64,000 nt of DNA from Nitrosomonas sp. Nm34 (GTDB taxonomy: Bacteria; Pseudomonadota; Gammaproteobacteria; Burkholderiales; Nitrosomonadaceae): NCBI RefSeq assembly GCF_900113925.1, contig NZ_FORD01000017.1:1-64000 (forward strand), written 5' to 3'. The number at the start of each line of letters is the position of its first letter. The stretch's first letter is position 1. Positions 50,804 through 60,221 of the stretch are shown piece by piece. Below the pieces are notes generated by a model. The model was not told the DNA's origin. It worked only from the letters and a program-made list of their open reading frames with translations, and made no database searches. A program made the position numbers and the translations under genes.

Positions 50804-51946
50804 ATGATGCACACACTAAAAAAAGATGAGATTCGTTCCCATACTGCTCTACGAGGCTGGGCAGCATTAATGGTAGTGCTCGTTCACTTTCGGTCCTTTT
50901 TGCATCCATCGATTGATCCGGATGAGATAACATTTTTCTTTGCAAAGGGTTACCTTTGGGTAGATTTTTTCTTTATCCTCAGCGGTTTCGTTTTGTCCTA
51001 TGTCTATGGTATCGAACGTCCTGAGCGTCGTACTTTTCCTGAGGTTACTTACTATCTGATTGCTCGTTTTGCTCGAATATATCCATTACATTTCGTATCG
51101 CTTATAGCTGTTTGCTTATTCTTTATCACAGGAGCCCTGATTAATTGGGGTTGGGAGGGAGAATTTTGCTGTGTATTCGAGGATGACTTGCGAAGCCCCG
51201 AATCACTGGTGGCTAACCTGTTCCTTATTCATGCTTGGGGTATGTTTGATTTTGAGACATGGAATCGCCCATCATGGTCTCTCAGTGTGGAGTTTTTTTG
51301 CTATCTGGGCTTTGCTGCTCTTCTCGGCATGGAAGGCCGAGGCAGAAAACTTGTTTTACTTGCTTGGTCATGCACTGCCATGCTTTTCTATTGTTTTTAT
51401 CTGGGTACTAGTAGTGATGTAGATGAAAATTTTCGCTTGTCTATCATACGTGCTGCATCAGCTTTTTTGATTGGAATCATGCTGTTCTTAAAGCGTGAGA
51501 CGATGTCTGCTGTCTCTGACAGATGGTTAACGATTATTCAGATCACGGCAGGTATTATGCTTTTGCTGGCACTACACTTTGGTATCACTGATGTTGTCTC
51601 GATTGGTTTAATGGCTGTGATAGTTTTAATTACTTGGGAAGATCGGGGCTTCTTATGCAAGTGGCTTGCCACGCGCCCGCTATACACGATCGGAGTATTT
51701 TCGTTCTCCATTTATATGTGGCATTATCTTATTAAGTTCGCCGCACAGAAGGATTGGGAAAGTTATACTGGCCTGGCTTTGCAGAGTAGTGCTGCTGGAT
51801 CGCTATTACTCATCGCTTGTATGATCACCCTGGTCATCCCGATCGCAATTTGGAGTCATCGTTTGCTGGAAATACCCGCACGTAGATGGATTACCTCTCA
51901 GTTGAATGGTTTACTTGAAACCAGGTATATGCCTAAGTGTGCGTGA
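50804..51946 (+). CDS. Acyltransferase 3 family membrane protein (OafA/YrhL-like)
   Basis: A 380-residue polytopic protein with about ten helices. The N-terminal segment HTALRGWAALMVVLVHFRSF carries the Arg and His spaced as in the R-x10-H motif, and FFILSGFVLSYVYG is the family's second-helix signature. These enzymes O-acetylate sugars of lipopolysaccharide, polysaccharide or small molecules. The acceptor cannot be inferred because no sugar-biosynthesis genes adjoin it. GGAGAGGATTTTTTTATTTT precedes the ATG. Confidence 0.87.
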   Translation: MMHTLKKDEIRSHTALRGWAALMVVLVHFRSFLHPSIDPDEITFFFAKGYLWVDFFFILSGFVLSYVYGIERPERRTFPEVTYYLIARFARIYPLHFVSLIAVCLFFITGALINWGWEGEFCCVFEDDLRSPESLVANLFLIHAWGMFDFETWNRPSWSLSVEFFCYLGFAALLGMEGRGRKLVLLAWSCTAMLFYCFYLGTSSDVDENFRLSIIRAASAFLIGIMLFLKRETMSAVSDRWLTIIQITAGIMLLLALHFGITDVVSIGLMAVIVLITWEDRGFLCKWLATRPLYTIGVFSFSIYMWHYLIKFAAQKDWESYTGLALQSSAAGSLLLIACMITLVIPIAIWSHRLLEIPARRWITSQLNGLLETRYMPKCA

Positions 51947-52144
51947 TTCTGTGTATTATCAAAAAAGGAGTTTAGCTTTAAGGACGGTCGCTCAAGTAGT
52001 TAAGGAGTTTCTTGGTCAATGCTGAGATGGTTGACCTGTTCAAGCATGTTGTAACTCCCCAATAAAGTGATCTTTTTGAGTTTTGCCATTTTAGTTTCAT
52101 ATTGGAAGGGGTTCACGCTCGACCCCATCCAATGACAGCTTTTA

Positions 52145-52244
52145 TTCGATTTCTAAATCAAACCTGACTTTGTCGGATTTCCTTATCGTATTATTAATAC
52201 TGTCTGCGGCTCGCCTTCGCATCATTTATGATTTAGAAATGGAA
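52145..52244 (-). repeat. Family-1 MITE-like element, copy 3 (inverted)
   Basis: 100 bp in reverse orientation, ends TTCGATTTCTAAATCA and GATTTAGAAATGGAA. It is flanked by TTA on both sides (52142-52144 and 52245-52247), a clean 3-bp duplication. It ends 11 bases before the ferric-reductase-like start and may carry that gene's promoter or leader. The remaining ~200 bases of the spacer show nothing else. Confidence 0.9.
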
Positions 52245-52255
52245 TTAGGTTTAAT

Positions 52256-53480
52256 GTGATGAAATATATAATTATCGCTCTGGCGCTATTGCCAGCATCA
52301 ATGAAGATCTCTTCGTTACCATTCAATGCATACGGATTTGGCCTATTATCCGGTTGGCTTGGTATGGGCTTGATTGCTGCAAGTTTATTGTTAATGATAC
52401 GTGAGCCGGCCTGGGCAGACTGGTTTGATGGCTTGCAGCATATGTATCTCTGGCATCATAGAATGGGTGTGATGGGTTATGTATTGTTATTAGCTCACCC
52501 CTTGATTCTGTCTAGCCATTACTTTGAGCTAGATCTCGATGTTGCATGGCAGTATTTATCTCCTTTTAATCCAGATCCCATTAATATGGTGGGGTGGACA
52601 GGATTGATTATCTTTATGCTGGGTCTGGCGGCAACTTTTACTCAGCGCTTGTCGTATAGCCTGTGGCGGCGTCTGCATATGATATTGGTTGGAGCAGTAA
52701 TGTTAGGTCTAGGGCATATATGGATAGCTGATAATTCTTCTGTCAGCTTCGTTATGGCTTGCTTTACAGTTGCTATAGCCATTGGCTGGCGAAGCATACG
52801 GGGAGATTATGGCATTGGTGCATTTCCTTATGAAGTCAATGCTGTTTATCATCCGACAGAACAAATTACTGAAGTATCTTTGCGTTCTCTGGCAAAACCC
52901 ATGCTTGTTGCACCAGGCCAGTTTGTCAAGGCAGCTTTCTTTCAAGGTCCGAATTTCCAAGGATGTGGAGAATTCCATCCTTATACAGTCAGCAGAGTAG
53001 CAAAGGACGGTAGCTTATCTTTAAATATTAAGGCGCTGGGTAATTGCACGAAGCATATCCAGTCGCTTGAGCCTGGCGTTGCCGTCCATCTGCAAGGTCC
53101 TTATGGCAACTTTTTAATTGATCGGCCATCCTCACCGGAGATATGGATTGCTGCCGACCCCTTTTCTGGCTTTATTACGCAGCGACAAAGTGGACCGGAA
53201 AACAGAACTGATTTACCTTCACCGAGAGAAAGAAAATGTACCCTTTGAAAAAGAACTACAAACTTATGCGGCTAACCAAGAGCTTTTACATTTTTATTCT
53301 TTAGCAATGGAAAATGATCCCACGCTTTTATTTAAATGGTTGGCGAGTATCAGGAGATTAAAAGAGCAGCAAATATATCTCTGTGGACCACCATCGTTAA
53401 TAGCGCTAACCACCAGTTGGTTACAGGAACAAGGTGTATCCAGGCGGCAAATTCATTTTGAGCAGTTTGATTTCCGTTAA
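52256..53480 (+). pseudogene. Ferric-reductase-like transmembrane flavoprotein, broken at the NAD-binding loop
   Basis: N-terminal haem-binding membrane domain (~1-185) with paired His (LQHMYLWHHRMGV; VLLLAHPLIL; RLHMILVGAVMLGLGHIW), then an FAD-binding domain with HPYTVSRV. At about 53155 the family's GGxGxTP loop is lost: IWIA joins ADPFSG and the frame runs on to a false stop at 53248. The correct C-terminus (TPFLALLRSDKVDRK..., IYLCGPPSL) continues in another frame to 53480. A short deletion with frameshift therefore removes the NAD(P)H pyrophosphate site. Probably inactive. Confidence 0.85.
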
Positions 53481-53563
53481 TGAAATATATTTATGTCATC
53501 ACAACCTTATTGTTTTGGCTGTTCGTGGTGGGTTTATGGGCTGTACACTTCTTGACCATTTGA
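53480..53563 (+). CDS. 27-residue single-helix membrane peptide, coupled to the reductase gene
   Basis: The ATG overlaps the reductase stop as TAATG, a typical sign of translational coupling. The peptide (MKYIYVITTLLFWLFVVGLW...HFLTI) is almost all one hydrophobic helix and ends at TGA 53561-53563. It resembles in style the tiny subunits of haem membrane complexes such as CydX, but no homology is claimed. If real, it may be a small subunit of the reductase. No separate ribosome site is needed with this overlap. Confidence 0.45.
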   Translation: MKYIYVITTLLFWLFVVGLWAVHFLTI

Positions 53564-53578
53564 ACCGGATAATGTTAT

Positions 53579-54967
53579 TCACCAAGAGCAAGCGGTGACT
53601 GATCCCTTTAAATCAACAATAGGCTGTAATAACTTTATAGCTTTCAATAATATTTGGTAGGAATCTTTGTCGAATTGAGGTTTTGGTGAATTCAGAAGTT
53701 GGCAGAGTTCCGCCTCCGTTTTGATCGTGCCAAGATAAGCCCAGTTATCTACTATGATCAAATCATCATTTTCCTTTAGGTAGGCGGGACCCGTAAAAGG
53801 CCAGGTATGAAGGCGTAGTTGGGATAGCACTTCCTTCAGGCGTAGTGAATGCATAACTAACGGTTCTTCACCAACACACGCACCGCGGCATTTTTTGAGC
53901 TGTCTAGCGAAGCATGGGTTGCCCGCTTTAACCTTTTCCAGCCCAATGATGGCCTTGCAAAGTCCATGCTCGTTTGCCAGACCGGACAGTGCATTGTTGG
54001 CTGCTCGCAGACTTTTAAATAGGCCATAAAGATTCGATTGTTCACCAAAGTTTAAATCATGCGCATAAGCTATGTTAACATGCAGTCCTGCTTCAGTTTC
54101 CTTGAGCGAGATCGAACAGAGCTCATTATTGCGTCGAAGTTTGCGGTTATGCGTCGGTTGAAGCTTTTTCACCAGTTCGACTTCCTTGAGCAGTGCGCCG
54201 ATCTCGCCTCCTGTCTCGACATAGTCAATCCGCCGTACCTGCTGCGAAAGGCTCATTTCTTTTGCTGACGAAACGTCGCCGGTGAAATGAGAAAGTACCC
54301 TTTGGCGAAGTTTCTTTGACTTGCCAACATATAGTGGGAGTTCGTTCTCTCCGTAAAATAAATAGACACCAGGACCTGTAGGTAGGCTATCCAGCATCTG
54401 CTCGTCCAAATATGTCGGCATGCTTGGGCGTCCAGACAAGGCTTTGATCGCAGCCGCAACTTCGATGGCAGGGATCTGTTGCTGGATCTTTTGCCAAAAC
54501 TGATGAATAAGTTGCGCATCTGCCAGTGCTCGGTGACGGCCATTTACCTGCAAGCCATGCCGCTCAATCAGACTATCCAGATTGTGCTTAGGGTGTCCGG
54601 GGAATAGACGTCTCGAAAGTTTGACGGTACAGATTGTCGTTGCCCGGAAGTCATAACCTTCGCGTTTAAATGAGTGTTTTAAAAATCCATAATCGAACCG
54701 GGCGTTGTGCGCAATGAAAAGACGGTCTTCTATCATGCAGAATATTTGATGGGCGATTTCTGCAAAGGTTGGGGCATTTGCCACCATTTCGTTGGTAATC
54801 CCGGTCAAATTCTCAATAAATGTAGAGATTCGTGTTTCCGGATTGATCAGGCAGCTCCATTCTTGAGCCTCAGAACCATCAACCAAGATAATGCCAATCT
54901 CGGTGATCCGATCGACAGAAGCGGTGGTGCCCGTAGTTTCAAGATCAACGAAGGCTAAGGGCTGCAT
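53579..54967 (-). CDS. DnaQ-type exonuclease fused to GIY-YIG (UvrC/Cho-like) nuclease
   Basis: A 462-residue protein with an N-terminal DEDDh 3'-5' exonuclease (~1-175: FVDLETTGTT, HNARFDYGFL, HRALADAQLIHQF) like the DNA polymerase III epsilon subunit. It is followed by a GIY-YIG domain (~195-285: GPGVYLFYGENELPLYVGKSKKLRQRVLSHF) like UvrC or Cho. A C-terminal region with four Cys (CFARQLKKCRGACVGE and others) resembles the UvrC-type Cys motif. This fusion is a recognised proteobacterial family, likely in DNA repair. The start is at 54967. Confidence 0.9.
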   Translation of the reverse strand: MQPLAFVDLETTGTTASVDRITEIGIILVDGSEAQEWSCLINPETRISTFIENLTGITNEMVANAPTFAEIAHQIFCMIEDRLFIAHNARFDYGFLKHSFKREGYDFRATTICTVKLSRRLFPGHPKHNLDSLIERHGLQVNGRHRALADAQLIHQFWQKIQQQIPAIEVAAAIKALSGRPSMPTYLDEQMLDSLPTGPGVYLFYGENELPLYVGKSKKLRQRVLSHFTGDVSSAKEMSLSQQVRRIDYVETGGEIGALLKEVELVKKLQPTHNRKLRRNNELCSISLKETEAGLHVNIAYAHDLNFGEQSNLYGLFKSLRAANNALSGLANEHGLCKAIIGLEKVKAGNPCFARQLKKCRGACVGEEPLVMHSLRLKEVLSQLRLHTWPFTGPAYLKENDDLIIVDNWAYLGTIKTEAELCQLLNSPKPQFDKDSYQILLKAIKLLQPIVDLKGSVTACSW

Positions 54968-55235
54968 TGGTCGAATTCTCCGCTAAATTTTAGCAACTCA
55001 ATAGCAACCAAAAATCATGAGGCAGCTCTGTATAAATCACTTCGCCTGATTTTTAATCAAATGGGGATTGGGGACAGAAAAAATAATCTCTGTCATTTTG
55101 CCTTGCAGTACCATAAATATCACTTACATTCATGGTTGGATGACAGAAATCCAAATTAATGTAAATAAGCAAAACGAAATTATTGATTGTGGATTACCAT
55201 AGTTAAGTATACCATGTCAAAGATTAGATTGCTTA

Positions 55236-55336
55236 TTCCATTTTCGAATCAAAGCTGACGTGAAGGCGAGCAGCAGACAGTATCAATAATACGGCAAGGT
55301 GAGGTCGATAAAGTCAGTTGTGATTTAAAAGTGGAA
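55236..55336 (+). repeat. Family-1 MITE-like element, copy 4
   Basis: 101 bp, starting TTCCATTTTCGAATCA and ending GATTTAAAAGTGGAA, flanked by TTA on both sides (55233-55235 and 55337-55339). It lies in the ~390-base spacer between the exonuclease and GNAT genes, which otherwise shows nothing I recognise. Confidence 0.9.
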
Positions 55337-55357
55337 TTAGATAGCATCTAATATAAA

Positions 55358-56206
55358 CTAACCTAATTCGAAACTGGTCACGCCGTATAATCGGTCAGTA
55401 TCTAAGGCAGGAGCTTGCTGAGTGTACATTCTTGCTGTCTCAAAAACTGGCTGCATCTTATGGCGCCGAACTAATGTAAATGCATTGGGATTTTGTTCCA
55501 TAATATCCAGAAAAACGGGCTGCTCTGCTCTTACATTTGCTTTCAGTGCTAGAAACAGTGTTTCAGCGAATATAGGACTGTCTGCGAATAATGGAGCAAT
55601 TTTATAACCAACGCGACAAGCTCGAATGACTCCATAGGCAACGAGCTTATCTTCATGAATAACACCAAGTGCCACGCTATCTGGTTGAGTAAGCCACAAT
55701 TTTAGAAATGCGGCTCTGTCAGCGGGAAAAAATGCTGAGTCGTATAAATTAATCTGCTTAAAAGGAATTTCTGTAAGTTTAATCAGGCCTGAATTATTTG
55801 GAGCTTTGCCACCTGTTAGCCCTTGATAACGAATATTATGATAGGCCAGTTGAAAACCGTATTTTTTATAATTGTTCAACTGGGCGAGTACGCCATCCAA
55901 TCCAATATTGCAACCTTTGAGATACTCCAATCCCGCATGCATAATTCTGCTGCCATAACCCTTGCCACGATATGATTCTTTAACAATATAAAGTCCAACA
56001 AAGCCAAAGGAGTTGCTGTATTTAACAGCGGATAAAAAGGCTACAGGTTCATTATTAAGTAAGCCTAAAAAAAAGCCGTTATTATCGGCTGCGTAAAAAC
56101 AATCGCTATCATGCAAGCCAGGGTTCCAACCTTCAGATGCAGCTAATTCAATCGTGAAATCTAACTCTTTTTGGGTCATCCTTTTTATAATGTACGTATC
56201 GTTCAT
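55358..56206 (-). CDS. GNAT-family N-acetyltransferase, two-domain
   Basis: A 282-residue protein. The N-terminal GNAT domain (~1-135) shows the acetyl-CoA motif VKESYRGKGYGSRIMHAGLEYL. The C-terminal second acetyltransferase-like domain (~150-280) reads SVALGVIHEDKLVAYGVIR...KIAPLFAD. This matches the YitH-type two-domain GNAT arrangement. Substrate unknown. The gene stands alone, and the start at 56206 has AAGAGAATTTC upstream. Confidence 0.85.
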   Translation of the reverse strand: MNDTYIIKRMTQKELDFTIELAASEGWNPGLHDSDCFYAADNNGFFLGLLNNEPVAFLSAVKYSNSFGFVGLYIVKESYRGKGYGSRIMHAGLEYLKGCNIGLDGVLAQLNNYKKYGFQLAYHNIRYQGLTGGKAPNNSGLIKLTEIPFKQINLYDSAFFPADRAAFLKLWLTQPDSVALGVIHEDKLVAYGVIRACRVGYKIAPLFADSPIFAETLFLALKANVRAEQPVFLDIMEQNPNAFTLVRRHKMQPVFETARMYTQQAPALDTDRLYGVTSFELG

Positions 56207-56918
56207 GAAATTCTCTTTTTGTGTTGGGTTTGCGTATAAGGCAGATCAAGTTTGAAGTACAACTTTTATAAGATTAACGAGAGACAAGCTGCGATAACAT
56301 CCGAGTTGCTTGAAAAGGTGCTTCTTATATTCTGGCACAGTGGAATCGCGCTATATTCTGACGGGCGACTATCAACTAAACCTGCTGAAGGGGTAACAGA
56401 AAGGATTAATAATGTGCTACTTTCTCACCAGCACAAAGGTCACACTGTAACACTTGGTAATGCCAATAAATTTGCAGAACATGAAACTATCGCCTCAGAG
56501 CTGGAAGCTGCCATTTAGCTTGCGCCCCCCGACCATTCATGAGAGCGAGGATGGAATGAGAAATAGTAATGGCTTAAATCTTGCTACGATAGTATTTCTC
56601 AGTAATATGAAATTGACTGATAAAGTATCTGGATTTAGAGAGAGCGCATGAAGTGTGTTTCGGTTTATCGGTAAGTTATACCAGATAGTCATCAAAAGTT
56701 ATACTTCGAATTAGGACCCACGTGTTGAAAAAGAGGTTTATTCCACCATTGTACCAAGTACACTCGTCCTTATTGCATCTTCGACCAGGACGAATTTCTA
56801 CCGTTAATGCACGTGCTGATAATAGAATAGGAAGGAGCTATTCTAATCTAAAAACAGCAGATAGAGTAGAGCAATACAAAATACTGCAGAAAACTCTTTA
56901 TCAACTACAAATTTGATG
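56207..56918. other. Spacer with doubtful small reading frames
   Basis: About 700 bases between the divergent GNAT and earP genes. An 88-codon frame at 56252-56518 opens at TTG, contains no recognised motif and lacks a clear ribosome site. A 64-codon frame (56722-56916) runs into the earP start and also has no family features. I do not accept either as a gene. No repeat or RNA gene recognised. Confidence 0.4.
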
Positions 56919-58109
56919 ATGCGTTGGGATATTTTTTGTCGTGTCATAGATAACTACGGCGACATCGGTGTATGTTGGCGATTGGCGCGGCAATTAGTGG
57001 CAGAGCATGGCATTGCAGTACGGCTGTGGGTGGATAATGTAGCTAGCTTGCAGCGCATTTGCCCGGATGTTGATGATTCCCAGGAGGTGCAAAATTGTCG
57101 AGGAGTAGAAGTGCGGCGCTGGACTGAGCCATTGCCAGACTTGGCACCGGCTGATGTAGTGATTGAGGCATTTGGCTGCGAGTTGCCTGAGAATTATGTG
57201 GCGGCGATGGTGCCCACTGTATCCCATTCTACAGATCAAGCTCAGAGCAGGCTTTCTCTTGCGAGAGGAAAGGTAACGCGCGTATGGATTAACCTGGAAT
57301 ACTTGTCGGCAGAGCAGTGGGTAGAAGGTTGTCATGGTCTCCCTTCGCCGCATCCGTACCTCCCGATGATCAAGCATTTCTTCTTTCCCGGTTTTACTCC
57401 CATGACGGGTGGGTTGCTGCGAGAAAAAGGACTGCTAATGCAACGGGATGTGTTGCAGCACAATCTGGCAGAATTATGGTGTCAGCTTGACCTGCCTTTG
57501 CCTATTTTCTCCGAAACCACCATTTCGCTGTTTTGCTATGACAGTGCGTCGATAAGCAATCTACTGGACGCTTGGGCGGCCTCAACCACAGCGATACGTT
57601 GTCTGTTGCCAGAGGGCAAGGCATTGGGACAGGCAGCGAACTGGGCTGGACGAACAAGTCTGGCAGTAGGCGATAGTGTGCAGCGCGGCAATTTGCTCTT
57701 GCAGATCATTCCTTTCTTGCCACAGGAGCATTATGATCTCCTGTTGTGGGCGTGCGACTGCAATTTCGTACGCGGTGAAGACTCCTTCGTGCGAGCGCAA
57801 TGGGCAGCGCGGCCTTTGATCTGGCAAATTTACCCGCAACAGGAAAATGTGCATCAGATCAAGCTCGATGCTTTCCTGTATCGCTATTGCCAAGGATTAA
57901 CAGAAGAGGCCGTTGCCGCACTGTGTACTTTTCACCATAACTGGAACAGCGGTGGATGCTTGGATTGGGATGATTTCTGGCAGCATCATGCGGAGTTGCA
58001 AAGCCATGCCGCAGCTTGGGCCGGGCAGCTTGCGCAGCTTATCGATCTCGCATCCAATTTGGTGAGTTTTTGCAAGAATAAACTGTCCTGTAAGAAATTG
58101 AATTTTTAA
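56919..58109 (+). CDS. earP: EF-P arginine rhamnosyltransferase EarP
   Basis: Attaches rhamnose from dTDP-rhamnose to Arg32 of EF-P, which lets EF-P rescue ribosomes stalled on polyproline. It begins with the family start MRWDIFCRVIDNYGDIGVCWRL. Later segments include VIEAFGCELPENYV, WINLEYLSAEQWVEGCHGLPSPH, FFFPGFTPMTGGLLRE and CNFVRGEDSFVRAQWAARPLIWQIYPQ (given here in parts of the nucleotide-sugar site). The start is chosen at the third of three adjacent in-frame start codons. efp follows 160 bases later. Confidence 0.95.
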   Translation: MRWDIFCRVIDNYGDIGVCWRLARQLVAEHGIAVRLWVDNVASLQRICPDVDDSQEVQNCRGVEVRRWTEPLPDLAPADVVIEAFGCELPENYVAAMVPTVSHSTDQAQSRLSLARGKVTRVWINLEYLSAEQWVEGCHGLPSPHPYLPMIKHFFFPGFTPMTGGLLREKGLLMQRDVLQHNLAELWCQLDLPLPIFSETTISLFCYDSASISNLLDAWAASTTAIRCLLPEGKALGQAANWAGRTSLAVGDSVQRGNLLLQIIPFLPQEHYDLLLWACDCNFVRGEDSFVRAQWAARPLIWQIYPQQENVHQIKLDAFLYRYCQGLTEEAVAALCTFHHNWNSGGCLDWDDFWQHHAELQSHAAAWAGQLAQLIDLASNLVSFCKNKLSCKKLNF

Positions 58110-58202
58110 GCGGAATAAGAGGCAAATAAAAATTTTAATGAATTATCTGTTTGATAAATAAGAAATAATTATTTATAAACATGCTTCATATAATAAGAGG
58201 AA

Positions 58203-58232
58203 TTGAATTCTTAAAAGTGCTCAGAGTATAAT
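58203..58232 (+). promoter_or_regulatory. Sigma70-type promoter of efp
   Basis: TTGAAT (58203-58208), an 18-base spacer and a consensus TATAAT (58227-58232), about 37 bases before the efp start. It shows efp has its own promoter in addition to any read-through from earP. Confidence 0.75.
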
Positions 58233-58268
58233 AGAAATATTTATCACCCCTAGAATTATTAGATTTAG

Positions 58269-58826
58269 ATGAAAACAGCCCAGGAACTTCGTGTAGGTAA
58301 CGTGTTTATGGTTGGCAACAGCCCTATGGTTGTGCTGAAAACAGAATTTACCAAATCCGGCCGCAACTCTTCCGTAGTAAAAATGAAATTCAAGAATCTG
58401 CTCACCGAATCACCCAGTGAAGCAGTGTATAAGGCAGATGACAAATTCGACATCGTTGTGCTGGATAAGAAGGAGGTTACCTATTCTTACTTTGCCGAAC
58501 CCATGTATGTTTTCATGGATGCTGAATACAACCAATATGAAGTTGAAGCAGAAACTATGAGCGACGCGCTCAATTTCCTGGAAGATGGCATGCCTTGTGA
58601 AGTGGTTTTTTATAATGATAAGGCTATTTCGGTTGAACTACCCAACTCGGTAGTACGCGAAATCACCTATACCGAACCCGCCGTCAAGGGCGATACCTCC
58701 GGTAAAGTAATGAAACCTGCTAAAATTGCCACCGGCTTTGAATTGCCGGTACCGTTGTTCTGCGAAATCGGCGACAAAATCGAAATTGATACCCGTACGC
58801 TGGAATACCGCAGCCGCGCCAAGTGA
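58269..58826 (+). CDS. efp: Elongation factor P, Arg32 (EarP-dependent) type
   Basis: A 185-residue tRNA-shaped three-domain factor that speeds peptide-bond formation at consecutive prolines. The tip loop reads [11 protein letters not shown], with Arg at residue 32 instead of the modified Lys34 of the enterobacterial type. This is the site rhamnosylated by EarP, whose gene lies just upstream. The C-terminal [21 protein letters not shown] is the family signature. A strong hairpin terminator follows. Confidence 0.97.
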   Translation: MKTAQELRVGNVFMVGNSPMVVLKTEFTKSGRNSSVVKMKFKNLLTESPSEAVYKADDKFDIVVLDKKEVTYSYFAEPMYVFMDAEYNQYEVEAETMSDALNFLEDGMPCEVVFYNDKAISVELPNSVVREITYTEPAVKGDTSGKVMKPAKIATGFELPVPLFCEIGDKIEIDTRTLEYRSRAK

Positions 58827-58843
58827 TTTTCCCCACCTACAAC

Positions 58844-58882
58844 AGAAATAACAAAGGAGCCATAGGCTCCTTTGTTATTTCT
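58844..58882. terminator. Strong terminator after efp
   Basis: A perfect 18-bp inverted repeat (AGAAATAACAAAGGAGCC and its complement) with a 3-base ATA loop. The GGAGCC/GGCTCC core is followed by TTTGTTATTTCT on the + strand and mirrored by an A-rich start, so it could act on both strands. It begins 18 bases after the efp stop. Confidence 0.9.
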
Positions 58883-59315
58883 AGAGTGTGAATACACGAC
58901 ATTTCTTAGATCAAAAGAAAATATAGCAGCCACGTAAATTTAATACCTCGTACCTCATTATTCGTTAAAGCATTGGCCAAATTTATGTTTGGACGTGATA
59001 GTTTAATTTGCCAATTTATCCTCTGGTAATGGCGAAATAATAATCAAGCGTTCTTCTGAACAAAGATCCTATAAAAGAATCAAAAATAAGGTCAAAGAAG
59101 CTATCGAGATAATACTGAACGATAAAAGTTGGAGTTTGAATGTAATATCCAACAGAACGTCATTAAGCTTCAAGTGATCTTCGGTAATCTCAAGAAAGCT
59201 ATTATATTAAAGACAAAAGGAGTGTTGCTGAGTTTTTGCCGCTCCTGGTTTCATGGTGCTCCCCTGTTCTGGGGGGGCGATTTTCGATCTCTTGATTGTC
59301 AAAAGGGAATTCATA
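58883..59315. other. Spacer between efp and the methyltransferase gene
   Basis: About 430 bases, AT-rich, with no intact gene. TTGCCGCTCCTGG and GGGGGGGCGATT near 59237-59280 stand out as G/C-rich islands just before the methyltransferase, but form no clear repeat or terminator. Confidence 0.4.
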
Positions 59316-60191
59316 ATGAGAATTAGGCCCACTACGATCACAAACTTCGCTAAGATGGCGACGAGCAGTATATACCAGAGAAAAGAAGACGAAACAGCGA
59401 ACAGTGAAATTTATGACCAGATAGCAGCGGGTTATGACAATGATTACGGTAGGATCTTTAAGCGCGTCAAGCATGAGATTGAAATTCAACTTTCACAGCT
59501 GCCTTTGGTTTCTCCTTCGATTATCGATGTGGGGACTGGTACGGGTGAAAATATTCTGCTGGCAGAAAATATTTTCGGATCATTGAATAAAGTATACGGT
59601 ATCGATATTTCTCATAAGATGCTGGAAATTGCCAAAGAAAAATATCCTCCAATGCAGATTGTCCAAGCTAGCGCACTGACCATGTCGAATTTCATACATC
59701 ATAAAGCTGATGTGGTTTTTATTCACTTTCTCTTGTCATATGTATCCATAGATAAACTCTTGCCGCTCGTCTCAGGATTGCTTAAGCCAGAGGGGTATAT
59801 CTCAGTAGCATCCTCTCTTCTCAGTTCATGGCCTAAAGGGCAAAGACTCGGTATTCCACTGGGATTAAGTCCCAGCTCTGCTAAGCATTACATACCGAAG
59901 AGTTCTCAAGAATTGAGGAGCAAGCTGACCGATTTCGGATTTAAGGAGATTGATTCTGTCGAAATCCGCAAGCGCATGATCTTCGATTCTATCAATGAGG
60001 GTTATCGATTCGGTTTCGAACAGGGCTGGATCTATCAACTATTTGAGCTATTGGACTGCGCGGGTAATCCGAAGAAATTCGCTAAAGACTGGGGTCATAT
60101 CATTCCCTATGATGATGAAATCCATATCCATATAGGCCTCTATAAGAAATCTAAAACAAGGAAGGGGAGAGAGGAGCTGCTTCACCTTTAA
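59316..60191 (+). CDS. Class I SAM-dependent methyltransferase
   Basis: About 291 residues. The SAM-binding motif is IIDVGTGTGENILLAENIFG (first part of it near 73), followed by the acidic end of strand 2 in VYGIDISHKMLEIAKEKYP and the motif-III-like LLKPEGYISVAS. The N-terminal IYDQIAAGYDNDYGR is typical of UbiE/BioC-like small-molecule methyltransferases. The start at 59316 (MRIRPTTITNF) follows AAAAGGGAATTC and is preferred over an upstream in-frame codon. Substrate unknown, and the neighbours do not help. Confidence 0.83.
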   Translation: MRIRPTTITNFAKMATSSIYQRKEDETANSEIYDQIAAGYDNDYGRIFKRVKHEIEIQLSQLPLVSPSIIDVGTGTGENILLAENIFGSLNKVYGIDISHKMLEIAKEKYPPMQIVQASALTMSNFIHHKADVVFIHFLLSYVSIDKLLPLVSGLLKPEGYISVASSLLSSWPKGQRLGIPLGLSPSSAKHYIPKSSQELRSKLTDFGFKEIDSVEIRKRMIFDSINEGYRFGFEQGWIYQLFELLDCAGNPKKFAKDWGHIIPYDDEIHIHIGLYKKSKTRKGREELLHL

Positions 60192-60221
60192 CGGGATGTT
60201 CTCGGTCAAATAGCTATATAA

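Noticed and set aside
56252-56518. 88-codon frame as a hypothetical gene
   Set aside because: TTG start, no ribosome site, no recognised motif, and it lies in a long spacer with other chance frames.
56722-56916. 64-codon frame overlapping the earP start
   Set aside because: No family features, and a coupling overlap with earP could be chance. earP has its own clear start codons.
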